DNA of 64,000 bases from Chlorobium chlorochromatii (GTDB lineage Bacteria > Bacteroidota > Chlorobiia > Chlorobiales > Chlorobiaceae). The notes below the pieces were generated by a model that saw only the letters and a program-made list of their open reading frames with translations, made no database searches and was not told where the DNA came from. Each line of letters starts with the position of its first letter. The first letter of the stretch is position 1. The position numbers were made by a program, and so were the translations under genes. The stretch spans positions 104,318-168,317 of the forward strand of contig DYND01000001.1 in assembly GCA_020721255.1 (NCBI GenBank). Reading direction: 5' to 3'. Below are positions 1-9,336 of the stretch, in pieces.

Positions 1-1
1 A

Positions 2-61
2 CCTGCAGCAGAAGCACCTGCAGCACCTGCAGCAGAAGCACCTGCAGCACCTGCAAAATAA
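2..61 (+). CDS. C-terminus of an Ala/Pro/Glu-rich repeat protein (partial, 5' end outside window)
   Basis: Frame 2 reads PAAEAPAAPAAEAPAAPAK followed by TAA at 59-61; 24-bp repeat unit. Confidence 0.6.
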   Translation, partial: PAAEAPAAPAAEAPAAPAK

Positions 62-90
62 GTTTCCAGTATTCTGGATTGCTTTTATCG

Positions 91-124
91 AAGAGACAGA
101 ATCAAAAGTTCTGTCTCTTTTTTT
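91..124 (+). terminator. Rho-independent terminator
   Basis: AAGAGACAGAA-tcaaaag-TTCTGTCTCTT perfect stem followed by a T-run, just downstream of the TAA at 61. Confidence 0.85.
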
Positions 125-372
125 ATGCCCTACTCTCCGTGCCGTACTCCATATCAAGCTTTTGACGTTATTGTTCTCATTTCTTCCAGTTCTATTACAC
201 GTCAACTCTTTTCTTTACCCCATTTTCTTTATGTTTTATTGATTTTGATCGCAATGATTATTGTGTTTCGTTATATAGTCACTATATTAACAATTGTTAA
301 TATTTTTTTAGCAATTAGTTGCACTGTTTTTCATTGTTTTTCATGCTCTAACTTTTCATAATCAAAATACTT

Positions 373-1764
373 ATGGGGAAAAAATCACGCATTGGTACAG
401 CTTTATTGCTGGTGCTGTTTTCTGGATCATCGACAGCTTTTGCAACAAACGGTATGAACCTGGAAGGGTATGGAGCTAAATCTCATGCGCTTGGTGGAGC
501 CAGCATGGGCTTTGATACCGGTAACTCTGCGGTGATGAATAATCCAAGCACACTTGGTATGATGAAGGATGGATCAAAGGAACTTGGTTTTGGCATCAGG
601 GGACTGCATCCAGATGTTTCGGCGGTGTACTCTCCTCTTTCAGATAAGTCCGATGGAACGGCATATTACATGCCGTCACTCTCCTACACTCGCAAAGATG
701 GTTCGATTGCTTGGGGTGTTGCCATGCTTGCCCAAGGTGGTATGGGAACTGAGTATGGCAATGATTCGCCACTTTTCCAATTTGGTATGCCCATGAGTGG
801 AAAGGAGATACGTTCAGAAGTGAGTGCCGGGCGAGTGATGTTTCCTGTAGCGTGGAATATTACTGAGAATACGACTATAGGTGGATCTGTTGACCTTCTC
901 TGGACGAGCATGGATTTGCAGATGGACATGGACGGTCGTCATTTCAAAGGTATGATGGATGGTGTGAGTGGTTCAATGTATAATACACTGGGTGGGTTTA
1001 TGGCTGGAGGCAGTGTTACCGATATCAACTATGTTCGTTTTGATTTTTCCAATAGTAGCCCGTTTATTGGCGCAGCAGTCGGCTACGGTACAGGTGCCAA
1101 GATTGGCTTGACCCATCGGCTCAGTAAAAACTTGACGATTGGTGGCAGTTATCACACAAGAACCAGATTGTCTGATCTTGAAACATCCAAAGCAACGCTC
1201 TCGTTTGCTGGAGCTGGCTCTGCCTTTACTGGATCAAATCCCGTGCTCGTGACTGGAGCCCTCAAAGTGAAAGATTTTGAGTGGCCAGCAGTGTTAGCCG
1301 CAGGTTTTGCTTTTTACCCCGATAATCGCTGGATGATTGTTGGCGATGTGAAGTATATGGATTGGGCAACTGCAATGGAGAAGTTTAACATGTCCTTTGT
1401 TGCGGATAATACAACAGCAAATGCTCCTTTCGCTGGTCAATCACTTGATGTTGTTATGAAGCAGGAGTGGAAAGATCAAACAATTTTTTCTGTCGGTGTG
1501 CAGTATAAAGCAACTGATCGTCTGGCATTGCGTGCAGGGGCTAACCTTTCAACCAATCCAGTTCCCGACACCTATCTCAATCCACTCTTTCCTGCCATTA
1601 CCAAAAACCATTATACCGGTGGATTTGGTTATCGCTTAACCGATAAATCCACATTGGCAACCGCAGTGGCTTTTGTGCCAAAGGTTGTGGTAACCAATGC
1701 TGATGGTATTGTTCTGAGTCATAGCCAGCTTAATTGGTCACTTAATTACGCTCATTCTTTGTGA
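373..1764 (+). CDS. OmpP1/FadL/TodX-family outer-membrane transport protein
   Basis: Signal peptide followed by NGMNLEGYGAKSHALGGASMGFDTGNSAVMNNPS, typical FadL N-terminus; beta-barrel-like pattern. Confidence 0.85.
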   Translation: MGKKSRIGTALLLVLFSGSSTAFATNGMNLEGYGAKSHALGGASMGFDTGNSAVMNNPSTLGMMKDGSKELGFGIRGLHPDVSAVYSPLSDKSDGTAYYMPSLSYTRKDGSIAWGVAMLAQGGMGTEYGNDSPLFQFGMPMSGKEIRSEVSAGRVMFPVAWNITENTTIGGSVDLLWTSMDLQMDMDGRHFKGMMDGVSGSMYNTLGGFMAGGSVTDINYVRFDFSNSSPFIGAAVGYGTGAKIGLTHRLSKNLTIGGSYHTRTRLSDLETSKATLSFAGAGSAFTGSNPVLVTGALKVKDFEWPAVLAAGFAFYPDNRWMIVGDVKYMDWATAMEKFNMSFVADNTTANAPFAGQSLDVVMKQEWKDQTIFSVGVQYKATDRLALRAGANLSTNPVPDTYLNPLFPAITKNHYTGGFGYRLTDKSTLATAVAFVPKVVVTNADGIVLSHSQLNWSLNYAHSL

Positions 1765-2014
1765 TCTAAAGACGAAAAAAGTGAGGCACGCTGATTTTTT
1801 ATCGGGCATTTCTTTTGAAGATTCTATAATTTTTCTTAAAATATCATTACTTGGTTATGTAGGAATATATTCCGCGTCTCTTGATGCCTTTCCAGACTTT
1901 GTTTTTCCAACAGTGACAAAAATTCTGGATTTTTGTTTCTATTCAGCCTTAAATGTTTGGGTGACAAATCTCTACAATGCAGCACCATTTATAATTTTTT
2001 AGAAAAAATACTTC

Positions 2015-3568
2015 ATGAATTACGGCTTTGTTCTTGATGCCCGAAAATGTATCGGTTGTCATGCTTGTACGGTAGCATGTAAATCCGAAAATCAGGTGCC
2101 TCTTGGCGTTAATCGTACTTGGGTGAAATACGTCGAAAAAGGGACGTTTCCTGATAGTCGTCGGTATTTTACTGTTTTACGGTGTAATCATTGTGCTGAA
2201 CCTCCTTGCGTAGCAATTTGCCCGGTTGAGGCATTGCATAAACGTGACGATGGTATTGTTGACTTTGATCAGCGTCGGTGTATAGGTTGTAAAGCGTGTT
2301 CCCAGGCATGCCCTTACGGAGCTCTCTATATGGACCCTGAGACACACACCTCCGCTAAATGTAATTTCTGTGCTCATCGTAAAGAGGTTGGGCTTAATCC
2401 GGCGTGTGTCGCTATTTGCCCTCAGCAAGCTATTGTTGCCGGTGATCTTGATGATCCCAAGAGTGCGGTTGCCATGCTTGTAGCAAAAGAGCAGACACTT
2501 GTGCGCAAGCCGGAAAAAGGAACCTCACCAAAAGTTTATTACATCAATGGTGATGGTGCTTCGCTTGATCCACTGGAGGTTTCTGAAGTTAATGGGTATC
2601 TCTGGAGTGAGCAGTCACGGGGTGTTGGGCATTTTGCAGGCAAGCATTATATCAAACCAGCTAAAAAATTACTTCCGTCTGCAGGAGTCAATGGCAAGCC
2701 TAAGGCACGAAAAGTGTATGATATTCCTTCGAAAGGAGTTGTGTGGGGTTGGGAAGTTCCTGCTTATGTATGGTCAAAAGCTGTCGCATCAGGATTATTT
2801 CTGGTCATGTTTGTGTTACAGTCGTTGCTGATGCACCCGCTTTCTGATGCCATGCAATGGGCATCCTGGACGGTATCACTTCTTTTTCTGGCACTTACCG
2901 GCGGGTTTCTGGTCAAAGATCTTGACCGTCCCGAGCGGTTCTCCTCTGTTATGCTTCGGCCACAATTTGGTTCATGGCTTGTTAAAGGAGGCTTGACGAT
3001 TGCTGGTTTTGGTGCTTTTCTTGCTTTATGGGGTGTTGCAAAGTTTTTGCAGATACCGTTGCTTGAACAAATATCATTATGGGTTGGAGCTGCGTTTGCT
3101 TTGTTGACTGCAACATATACCGCGTTTTTATTTGGCTCAGCTAAAGGCAGAGATTTCTGGCAAAGCCCAATGATGCTTTTGCACATGTTTTTAAATTCAC
3201 TGCTTGCTGGCGGCTCAGCTATGATGGTGCTTGCTGTTGCTATCGGAAGTGCCGATGAGCTGGTTGCGTTCCTGCGTCCAGCGCTTGCTGGTGGTTTTGT
3301 ACTGCATATCCTTGTCATGCTTTCAGAGCTTTTCGGTAAGCATCCATCAAAATCTGCAGAGCGTGCAGCCGAAGCAATTGTGCATGGTTCGCTCAAACAG
3401 CCATTCTGGTACGGTAGCTTTGTGCTGGGGAATTTGCTTCCACTCTTGTTGTGCCTTGCTGTTTCATCGCCCGCCATGCTCGCATTGGCCGCCATTTTAG
3501 GACTTTGTGGTGTGTTCTACACAGAAAAAGTCTGGATTCATGCACCGCAAACAGTTCCGTTAAGTTAA
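2015..3568 (+). CDS. Fused 4Fe-4S ferredoxin subunit and NrfD/PsrC-type membrane subunit of a molybdopterin oxidoreductase (PSRLC3/SoeBC-like)
   Basis: N-terminal CIGCHACTVACK, CNHCAEPPCVAICP, CIGCKACSQACPYG cysteine clusters; C-terminal ~300 aa polytopic NrfD-like. Confidence 0.85.
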   Translation: MNYGFVLDARKCIGCHACTVACKSENQVPLGVNRTWVKYVEKGTFPDSRRYFTVLRCNHCAEPPCVAICPVEALHKRDDGIVDFDQRRCIGCKACSQACPYGALYMDPETHTSAKCNFCAHRKEVGLNPACVAICPQQAIVAGDLDDPKSAVAMLVAKEQTLVRKPEKGTSPKVYYINGDGASLDPLEVSEVNGYLWSEQSRGVGHFAGKHYIKPAKKLLPSAGVNGKPKARKVYDIPSKGVVWGWEVPAYVWSKAVASGLFLVMFVLQSLLMHPLSDAMQWASWTVSLLFLALTGGFLVKDLDRPERFSSVMLRPQFGSWLVKGGLTIAGFGAFLALWGVAKFLQIPLLEQISLWVGAAFALLTATYTAFLFGSAKGRDFWQSPMMLLHMFLNSLLAGGSAMMVLAVAIGSADELVAFLRPALAGGFVLHILVMLSELFGKHPSKSAERAAEAIVHGSLKQPFWYGSFVLGNLLPLLLCLAVSSPAMLALAAILGLCGVFYTEKVWIHAPQTVPLS

Positions 3569-3587
3569 TCAAGCGCTGGAGTACCTA

Positions 3588-6452
3588 ATGAGTTATACCC
3601 ATAAACCAACCGTTATTGAAACTATAGCAGAAAAGCTGCATCTTATTCCTGATCTTCATACCGATGGGCAGGATAATACAGCAAAAAGTGCTACCCTTGA
3701 TGGCAGTCAAGTAAACTGTCCACCGCCCGATCAGTGGGATAACTGGGTGGAGTACGATTCTAAAAGCTGGCCTGAACGCAAGGCAAAAAATTATATGTTG
3801 ATTCCGACCTCCTGCTTTAATTGTGAGGCAGGGTGCGGGCTTCTTGCTTATGTAGATAAGGAGACCATGCAGATGCGCAAGTTGGTAGGTAATCCCTATC
3901 ATCCTGCAAGTCGCGGTAGAAACTGTGCGAAAGGTCCTGCAACACTTAACCAGATTGAAGACACTGACCGTGTGCTTTATCCTATGAAGCGCTCAGGCAA
4001 ACGGGGTAGCGGGAAATGGGAGCGTGTAAGCTGGGATAGTGTTCTGGACGATATTGCTGGAAGAATTCGCAAAGCTATTCAGGAAGGTCGTAACAACGAA
4101 ATTTCGTACCACGTTGGTCGTCCCGGGCATGAAGGATTCATGGAATGGGTGCTTCGCGCATGGAATGTTGATGGCCACAACAGCCACACGAACGTTTGTT
4201 CATCGGGAGCTCGTTTTGGTTATGCGATATGGGAAGGCTTTGATCGCCCATCTCCTGATTACACGAATACAAAATTTATTTTACTTGTTAGTGCCCATCT
4301 CGAATCTGGTCACTATTTCAATCCTCATGCACAGCGTATTGTTGAAGCGAGGATGAAAGGTGCGAAACTTGCGGTGTTTGATCCTCGCCTTTCGAATACA
4401 GCGAGTATGTCGGACTACTGGTTGCCAAGTTTTCCAGGCAGTGAAGCTGCTGTTTTGCTTGCTATGGCAAAAGTGATTATCGACGAAGGTCTCTATAATC
4501 GCGATTACCTTGAAAATTGGGTTAACTGGCAAGAGTACCTCCAGAAAGACTATAAAGGAACTCCAGTGACTTTCGAAAACTTTATCGAAGTACTGAAACA
4601 GGAGTATAGCTCTTATACCACAGAATATGCCGAGAAGGAGAGCGGTGTAAAAGCGGCAACCATTATTGAAGTCGCCCGTAAAATAGGCGAAGCTGGTACT
4701 CAGTTTGCTACGCATGTATGGCGCAGCGCAAGTAGTGGAAATCTTGGCGGTTGGGCTGTGTCGCGTACACTCCATTTTCTTAATGTATTAACTGGCAGTG
4801 TTGGTACGCCAGGCGGTACTTCTCCAAGTGCATGGAACAAGTTCCACCCTGATGTTCATGCAAAGCCAAAACCACAGACGTTCTGGAATACACTCCAATT
4901 GCCCGATGAGTATCCTCTTGCCCACTTTGAGTTGAGCTTCTTGTTGCCTCATTTTCTCAAAGATGGACGTGGTAAACTTGATGTTTACTTCACCCGCGTA
5001 TTCAATCCCGTATGGACATATCCTGATGGTTTTACATGGATTGAGGCGTTAACGGATGAATCAAAAATCGGACTTCATGCAGCGCTTACCCCAACATGGA
5101 GCGAAACGGCCTATTTTGCTGATTATGTGTTGCCAATGGGTCACTCTGCTGAGCGACATGATCTTATCAGCTATGAGACTCATGCAGGCAGATGGGTTGC
5201 ATTCCGTCAGCCAGTTCTGCGTGTTGCTCGTGCAAAAATGGGCAAGCCTGTGCAATATACATGGGAGGCAAATGTTGGTGAAGTCTGGGAAGAGGATGAG
5301 TTCTGGATCGAACTGACATGGCGAATTGATCCCGATGGCACTCTTGGCATAAAGCAATATTGCATGTCGCCATATCGTCCAGGTGAAAAAATTACGATTG
5401 AAGAGTATTATCGTTATATTTTTGAACGTACTCCTCGGCTTCCAGAAGCTGCAGCTAAAGAGGGACTTACTCCGCTTGAGTACATGCAGAAATATGGAGC
5501 TTTTGAAGTAGAAAGTAATGTGTATAAGGTCAATGAACGTCCTATATCGAAGGCTGATATGGAGGGTTCAACCGTGAATAAGGAGACAGGTGTTGTTACG
5601 GGAAAAAATGGAAAACCAGTAGGTGTTCAGGTCGGCGATTCAAATTGTACAGGTTTTCCAACTTTGTCCCGCAAACAGGAACTCTATTCGCAAACAATGG
5701 TTGATTGGAAATGGCCAGAGTATCGTCTTCCAACATATATTAAAAGCCATGTACATCAGGAGATTATGAACCGTAGTAAGGGTGAGTTTGCCCTCGTCCC
5801 TACATTCCGTCTGCCGGTGTTGATTCATTCTCGTTCAGGTAATGCTAAATGGCTTGCTGAAATTGCGCATCGTAATCCAGTGTGGATGAATGCTTCGGAT
5901 GCAAAGTCTTTGGGTTTTGAGGATGGTGATCTTGTTCGTGTAAATACTGATATTGGCTTCTCTGTTAACAGAATTTGGGCAACTGAAGGTATAAGGCCTG
6001 GTGTTGTTGCCTGTTCACATCATATTGGTCGTTGGCGCCGTGAGCAGGATCCTGCTGCAAACCGTTGGGCAACGAATCGGGTTGAGATTAAGAGTGAAGG
6101 TAGTGGAAAGTGGAAAATGCGGGTTGAGGAGAGTATTGAACCATACGAAAGCAGCGATCCTGATTCGTCAAGAATTTTCTGGTCGGATGGTGGTGTTCAT
6201 CAGAATATTACTTTCCCTGTTCATCCCGATCCAATCAGTGGGATGCACTGCTGGCATCAAAAAGTGCGCATAGAAAAAGCTCATGAGGGAGATCGTTATG
6301 GTGATGTTTTTGTCGATACCGATCGTTCTTTCCAGATTTATAAGGAGTGGCTTGCTATGACAAGACCTGCACCAGGGCCTAATGGTCTTCGTCGTCCGCT
6401 CTGGCTGAATCGTCCGTTTAGACCCGATGAAAAGACTTACTATTTAAAATAA
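3588..6452 (+). CDS. Molybdopterin oxidoreductase catalytic subunit (PSRLC3/SoeA-like), no Tat signal
   Basis: N-terminal CFNCEAGCG...GRNCAKGPA Fe-S motif; MoCo-binding and C-terminal dinucleotide-binding regions; 954 aa; no RR leader. Confidence 0.85.
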   Translation: MSYTHKPTVIETIAEKLHLIPDLHTDGQDNTAKSATLDGSQVNCPPPDQWDNWVEYDSKSWPERKAKNYMLIPTSCFNCEAGCGLLAYVDKETMQMRKLVGNPYHPASRGRNCAKGPATLNQIEDTDRVLYPMKRSGKRGSGKWERVSWDSVLDDIAGRIRKAIQEGRNNEISYHVGRPGHEGFMEWVLRAWNVDGHNSHTNVCSSGARFGYAIWEGFDRPSPDYTNTKFILLVSAHLESGHYFNPHAQRIVEARMKGAKLAVFDPRLSNTASMSDYWLPSFPGSEAAVLLAMAKVIIDEGLYNRDYLENWVNWQEYLQKDYKGTPVTFENFIEVLKQEYSSYTTEYAEKESGVKAATIIEVARKIGEAGTQFATHVWRSASSGNLGGWAVSRTLHFLNVLTGSVGTPGGTSPSAWNKFHPDVHAKPKPQTFWNTLQLPDEYPLAHFELSFLLPHFLKDGRGKLDVYFTRVFNPVWTYPDGFTWIEALTDESKIGLHAALTPTWSETAYFADYVLPMGHSAERHDLISYETHAGRWVAFRQPVLRVARAKMGKPVQYTWEANVGEVWEEDEFWIELTWRIDPDGTLGIKQYCMSPYRPGEKITIEEYYRYIFERTPRLPEAAAKEGLTPLEYMQKYGAFEVESNVYKVNERPISKADMEGSTVNKETGVVTGKNGKPVGVQVGDSNCTGFPTLSRKQELYSQTMVDWKWPEYRLPTYIKSHVHQEIMNRSKGEFALVPTFRLPVLIHSRSGNAKWLAEIAHRNPVWMNASDAKSLGFEDGDLVRVNTDIGFSVNRIWATEGIRPGVVACSHHIGRWRREQDPAANRWATNRVEIKSEGSGKWKMRVEESIEPYESSDPDSSRIFWSDGGVHQNITFPVHPDPISGMHCWHQKVRIEKAHEGDRYGDVFVDTDRSFQIYKEWLAMTRPAPGPNGLRRPLWLNRPFRPDEKTYYLK

Positions 6453-6538
6453 TCGAGAGAGTTTTTCGGGATGTTGAGTGCCAGCTTAATATCCCGAAAA
6501 AGATTATGTGTTTTTTATCAATCATTTCGTTTCAAACA

Positions 6539-7504
6539 ATGAGCACTGCAACATCTGTTTATAGAAAATTATTGATGGGTAGTGCTGCAGCATTTAGCGC
6601 GTTATTTGTTTGTTTATTTATACCAGTGATTTCATTTGCTGCTGAACCTCACATAGCCGAGCAAACCGCTTGGTGGGTCTGGATGATTTTACTTTTCGCT
6701 TTTTCTTTTGTTTTAGGAATTTTTTCAGTTCTTGCGGGAGTTGGTGGTGGTGTACTTTTTGTGCCAATAGTTAGTGGATTTTTTCCTTTTCATCTTGATT
6801 TTATTCGTGGTGCAGGATTATTGGTCGCTCTCTCTGGCGCTCTTTCTGCGGGAGCCCCGTTAATGAGGAAAGGGCTTGCTGATTTAAAACTCGGGCTACC
6901 TATGGCCTTGGTGGGTTCGATTAGTTCAATTGCTGGTGCACTTGCAGGGCTTGCAATGCCAGCTAATATCGTCCAATTATTGCTTGGTGTAGCAATTATG
7001 GGTATTGCTACACTTATGATGAAGTCAAAAAGTTCCGGTTCAATTGATAGTCAAGAGCCTGATGCGCTTTCAAAAATGCTTGGTATTTCAGGATTGTACT
7101 ATGATGAAGTCAGTAAAAAGGATGTTTCCTGGCAGATTCACCGTACACCTATGGGTCTTGTGTTATTTATGGTAATCGGTTTTATTGGTGGAATGTTTGG
7201 TATGGGTGCAGGGTGGGCAAACGTTCCTGTTTTTAATTTGCTTATGGGCGTTCCACTTAAAGTAGCTGTAGCGACAAGTGGGTTAGTGCTCTCTATTAAT
7301 GGAGCCGCTGCGGCATGGGTTTATATTTTCAAGGGTGCAGTTATACCACTTATAGCGGTGCCTGCAATTGGTGGAATTATGCTCGGGTCAAAAATTGGCG
7401 CTAAATTATTGACCCGAGTAAATACGCGATCGGTGAGAATGATTGTTATTATCATGTTGGTTATTGCTGGTTTACGTTCATTATTAAAAGGCTTTGGGAT
7501 ATGA
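6539..7504 (+). CDS. TauE/SafE-family sulfite exporter-like permease
   Basis: Polytopic protein with AGVGGGVLFVPI and GMFGMGAGWANVPVFNLLMGVPLKVAVATSG repeats typical of TauE/SafE. Confidence 0.8.
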   Translation: MSTATSVYRKLLMGSAAAFSALFVCLFIPVISFAAEPHIAEQTAWWVWMILLFAFSFVLGIFSVLAGVGGGVLFVPIVSGFFPFHLDFIRGAGLLVALSGALSAGAPLMRKGLADLKLGLPMALVGSISSIAGALAGLAMPANIVQLLLGVAIMGIATLMMKSKSSGSIDSQEPDALSKMLGISGLYYDEVSKKDVSWQIHRTPMGLVLFMVIGFIGGMFGMGAGWANVPVFNLLMGVPLKVAVATSGLVLSINGAAAAWVYIFKGAVIPLIAVPAIGGIMLGSKIGAKLLTRVNTRSVRMIVIIMLVIAGLRSLLKGFGI

Positions 7505-7929
7505 TAATCGATAACAATAAAAAACGCCATGGTGTAGATAACGTCCAGCGTGTTTATGCTCAAATTCTTGAAAATGTATCACATGTAGGTTTTGCCCTTT
7601 TGATAGGAGGATATTTTGTGTATATCTTTCAATTAATGCCGCTCTCAGTTCCAATTGATGCAATTGCTCAAAATTGGCATCTTAGTGCTGCCACAATGCA
7701 GCAGAAACTTAATACTCCATCTGGTTGGTCATTTTTTGGCAGCACGTCTCTGCTGATGAAGGGTGACGTAGTCAGTTCTTTATCAATTTATTACTTGGCG
7801 ACTGCAACAATTTTTTGTCTATTATTTGCTATACCAGCCTACATACGTGAAAAAAATTATATCTATACAACAATTTCACTTTTTCAAATTGTTGTTTTGC
7901 TCGTAGCTGCTAGTGGTATTATTAACTAA
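7501..7929 (+). CDS. Small multi-TM protein coupled to TauE-like gene (possibly DUF1634-like)
   Basis: ATGA overlap with upstream gene; three predicted hydrophobic segments. Confidence 0.6.
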   Translation: MIIDNNKKRHGVDNVQRVYAQILENVSHVGFALLIGGYFVYIFQLMPLSVPIDAIAQNWHLSAATMQQKLNTPSGWSFFGSTSLLMKGDVVSSLSIYYLATATIFCLLFAIPAYIREKNYIYTTISLFQIVVLLVAASGIIN

Positions 7930-7962
7930 AGAATTATAGAGAGTTATTTTCTTGTTATTTCT

Positions 7963-7990
7963 TTGACGTTTTCATGTTAGTTTTTATTAT
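7963..7990 (+). promoter_or_regulatory. Candidate sigma70-type promoter for dsrE2-rhd-tusA
   Basis: TTGACG - 16 nt - TATTAT about 50 bp upstream of the ATG at 8039. Confidence 0.5.
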
Positions 7991-8038
7991 AACCATAATC
8001 CCTTTTTAGGAAATTCTTTAATTTTGGAGATACGCACA

Positions 8039-8548
8039 ATGGCTGATACAAAAAAACTCGCAATTATTGCATCACAAGGTACGCTCGACTGGGGTTATCC
8101 TCCTTTTATTCTTGCCTCTACGGCTGCTGCTATGGATATGGAAGCAGTCATTTTCTTTACATTCTATGGTTTACCCTTGCTTAAAAAAGAAATTGATGCA
8201 AAAGTATCACCACATAGTAATCCTGCTATGCCAATGAAAATGCCTTTTGGTAATAAAGATTTTCAGTCAGTGAATTGGCAAATTCCAAATCTTATTTCAG
8301 CAAATGTCCCTGGTTTCGATAATATGGCAACTATGCTGATGAAGGAGACATTTAAAAAGAAAGGCGTTGCTACTATAGAACAGCTAAGAAGTATGTGTCA
8401 GGAATTTGGGGTTCGTTTTATTGCCTGCCAGATGACTATGGAAGTTTTTGGATTTGAAAAAGAGGATTTCATCGATGGTGTTGAATTTGGAGGTGCGGCA
8501 ACTTTTCTTGAGTATGCTGCCGATGCAAATATATCTCTCTTCATCTAA
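8039..8548 (+). CDS. dsrE2: DsrE2-like (DsrE/DsrF-type sulfur relay) protein
   Basis: MADTKKLAIIASQGTLDWGYPPFILASTAAAMDMEAVIFFTFYGL, typical DsrE2; adjacent to rhodanese and TusA genes. Confidence 0.8.
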   Translation: MADTKKLAIIASQGTLDWGYPPFILASTAAAMDMEAVIFFTFYGLPLLKKEIDAKVSPHSNPAMPMKMPFGNKDFQSVNWQIPNLISANVPGFDNMATMLMKETFKKKGVATIEQLRSMCQEFGVRFIACQMTMEVFGFEKEDFIDGVEFGGAATFLEYAADANISLFI

Positions 8549-8562
8549 TAGATTACACTTTA

Positions 8563-9030
8563 ATGTTGCGTTACAGTGATCTGGTTCGAAACTGTTTATC
8601 GGATATTAAGGAGCTTCTGCCTTGGGAGCTTCTTGCTCGTATAGATGCGAATCCGGAGCTTATTATTCTTGATGTGCGTGAACCTTATGAATTTGCAGCT
8701 TTGCACATACAAGGTTCTATCAACGTGCCAAGAGGTGTTCTTGAAACAGCCTGCGAATGGGATTATGAAGAGACTGTTCCTGAACTGGTGATGGCTCGCA
8801 AGAAGGAAATTGTTGTTGTGTGCCGTTCTGGTCACCGTAGCGCTCTTGCGGTCTATAACATGCAGTTGATGGGTTACGAACATGCCATTTCTTTAAAGGC
8901 AGGTTTGAGGGGTTGGAATGATTACGAAGAACCTCTTTGGAGCAGCGCTGGGGTGATAGTTGAGCCTGCTGAAGTCGATGATTATTTTATCTCTAAATTG
9001 CGACCTGAGCAGATAGCTCCAAAGCATTAG
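8563..9030 (+). CDS. Rhodanese-domain sulfurtransferase
   Basis: LDVREPYEFAALHIQGSINVPRG and VVCRSGHRSALAVYNMQLMGY active-site loop. Confidence 0.85.
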   Translation: MLRYSDLVRNCLSDIKELLPWELLARIDANPELIILDVREPYEFAALHIQGSINVPRGVLETACEWDYEETVPELVMARKKEIVVVCRSGHRSALAVYNMQLMGYEHAISLKAGLRGWNDYEEPLWSSAGVIVEPAEVDDYFISKLRPEQIAPKH

Positions 9031-9084
9031 TAAAGCTTAAACAATTGAAAAGAAATCTTGTAGAAATATAATCAGGAGTGTTGT

Positions 9085-9321
9085 ATGAGTGAAATTGTAA
9101 CCAAAATGGAGCTGAATTGTGAAGGCTTGAATTGTCCTTTACCAATTCTGAAAACAAAAAAAGCTGTGGATTCTCTCAACAGCGGCGAAGTACTTAAAAT
9201 GACAGCTACCGATCCAGGTTCTGTTAATGATATGGCATCATGGGCAAATCGTACAGGAAATGAGTTAGTAGCACACACTGAAGCTGGCAACGTTCATACC
9301 TTTTATATCAAAAAGAAATAG
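9085..9321 (+). CDS. tusA: TusA-family sulfurtransferase
   Basis: LNCEGLNCPLPILKTKKAVDSLNSGEVLKMTATDPGS (CPxP motif). Confidence 0.9.
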   Translation: MSEIVTKMELNCEGLNCPLPILKTKKAVDSLNSGEVLKMTATDPGSVNDMASWANRTGNELVAHTEAGNVHTFYIKKK

Positions 9322-9336
9322 AAGGCAACGTGTGCT

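Noticed and set aside
125-361. 78-aa ORF upstream of fadL
   Set aside because: Starts inside the T-run of the terminator; AT-rich hydrophobic translation typical of spacer DNA.
1781-2002. 73-aa ORF between fadL and the FeS-NrfD gene
   Set aside because: GTG start with no RBS, AT-rich hydrophobic composition, no homology signature; probably non-coding.
2764-3495. 243-aa minus-strand ORF opposite the NrfD-like domain
   Set aside because: Shadow ORF; the plus-strand frame carries a clear conserved membrane protein and the antisense product has no recognisable domain.
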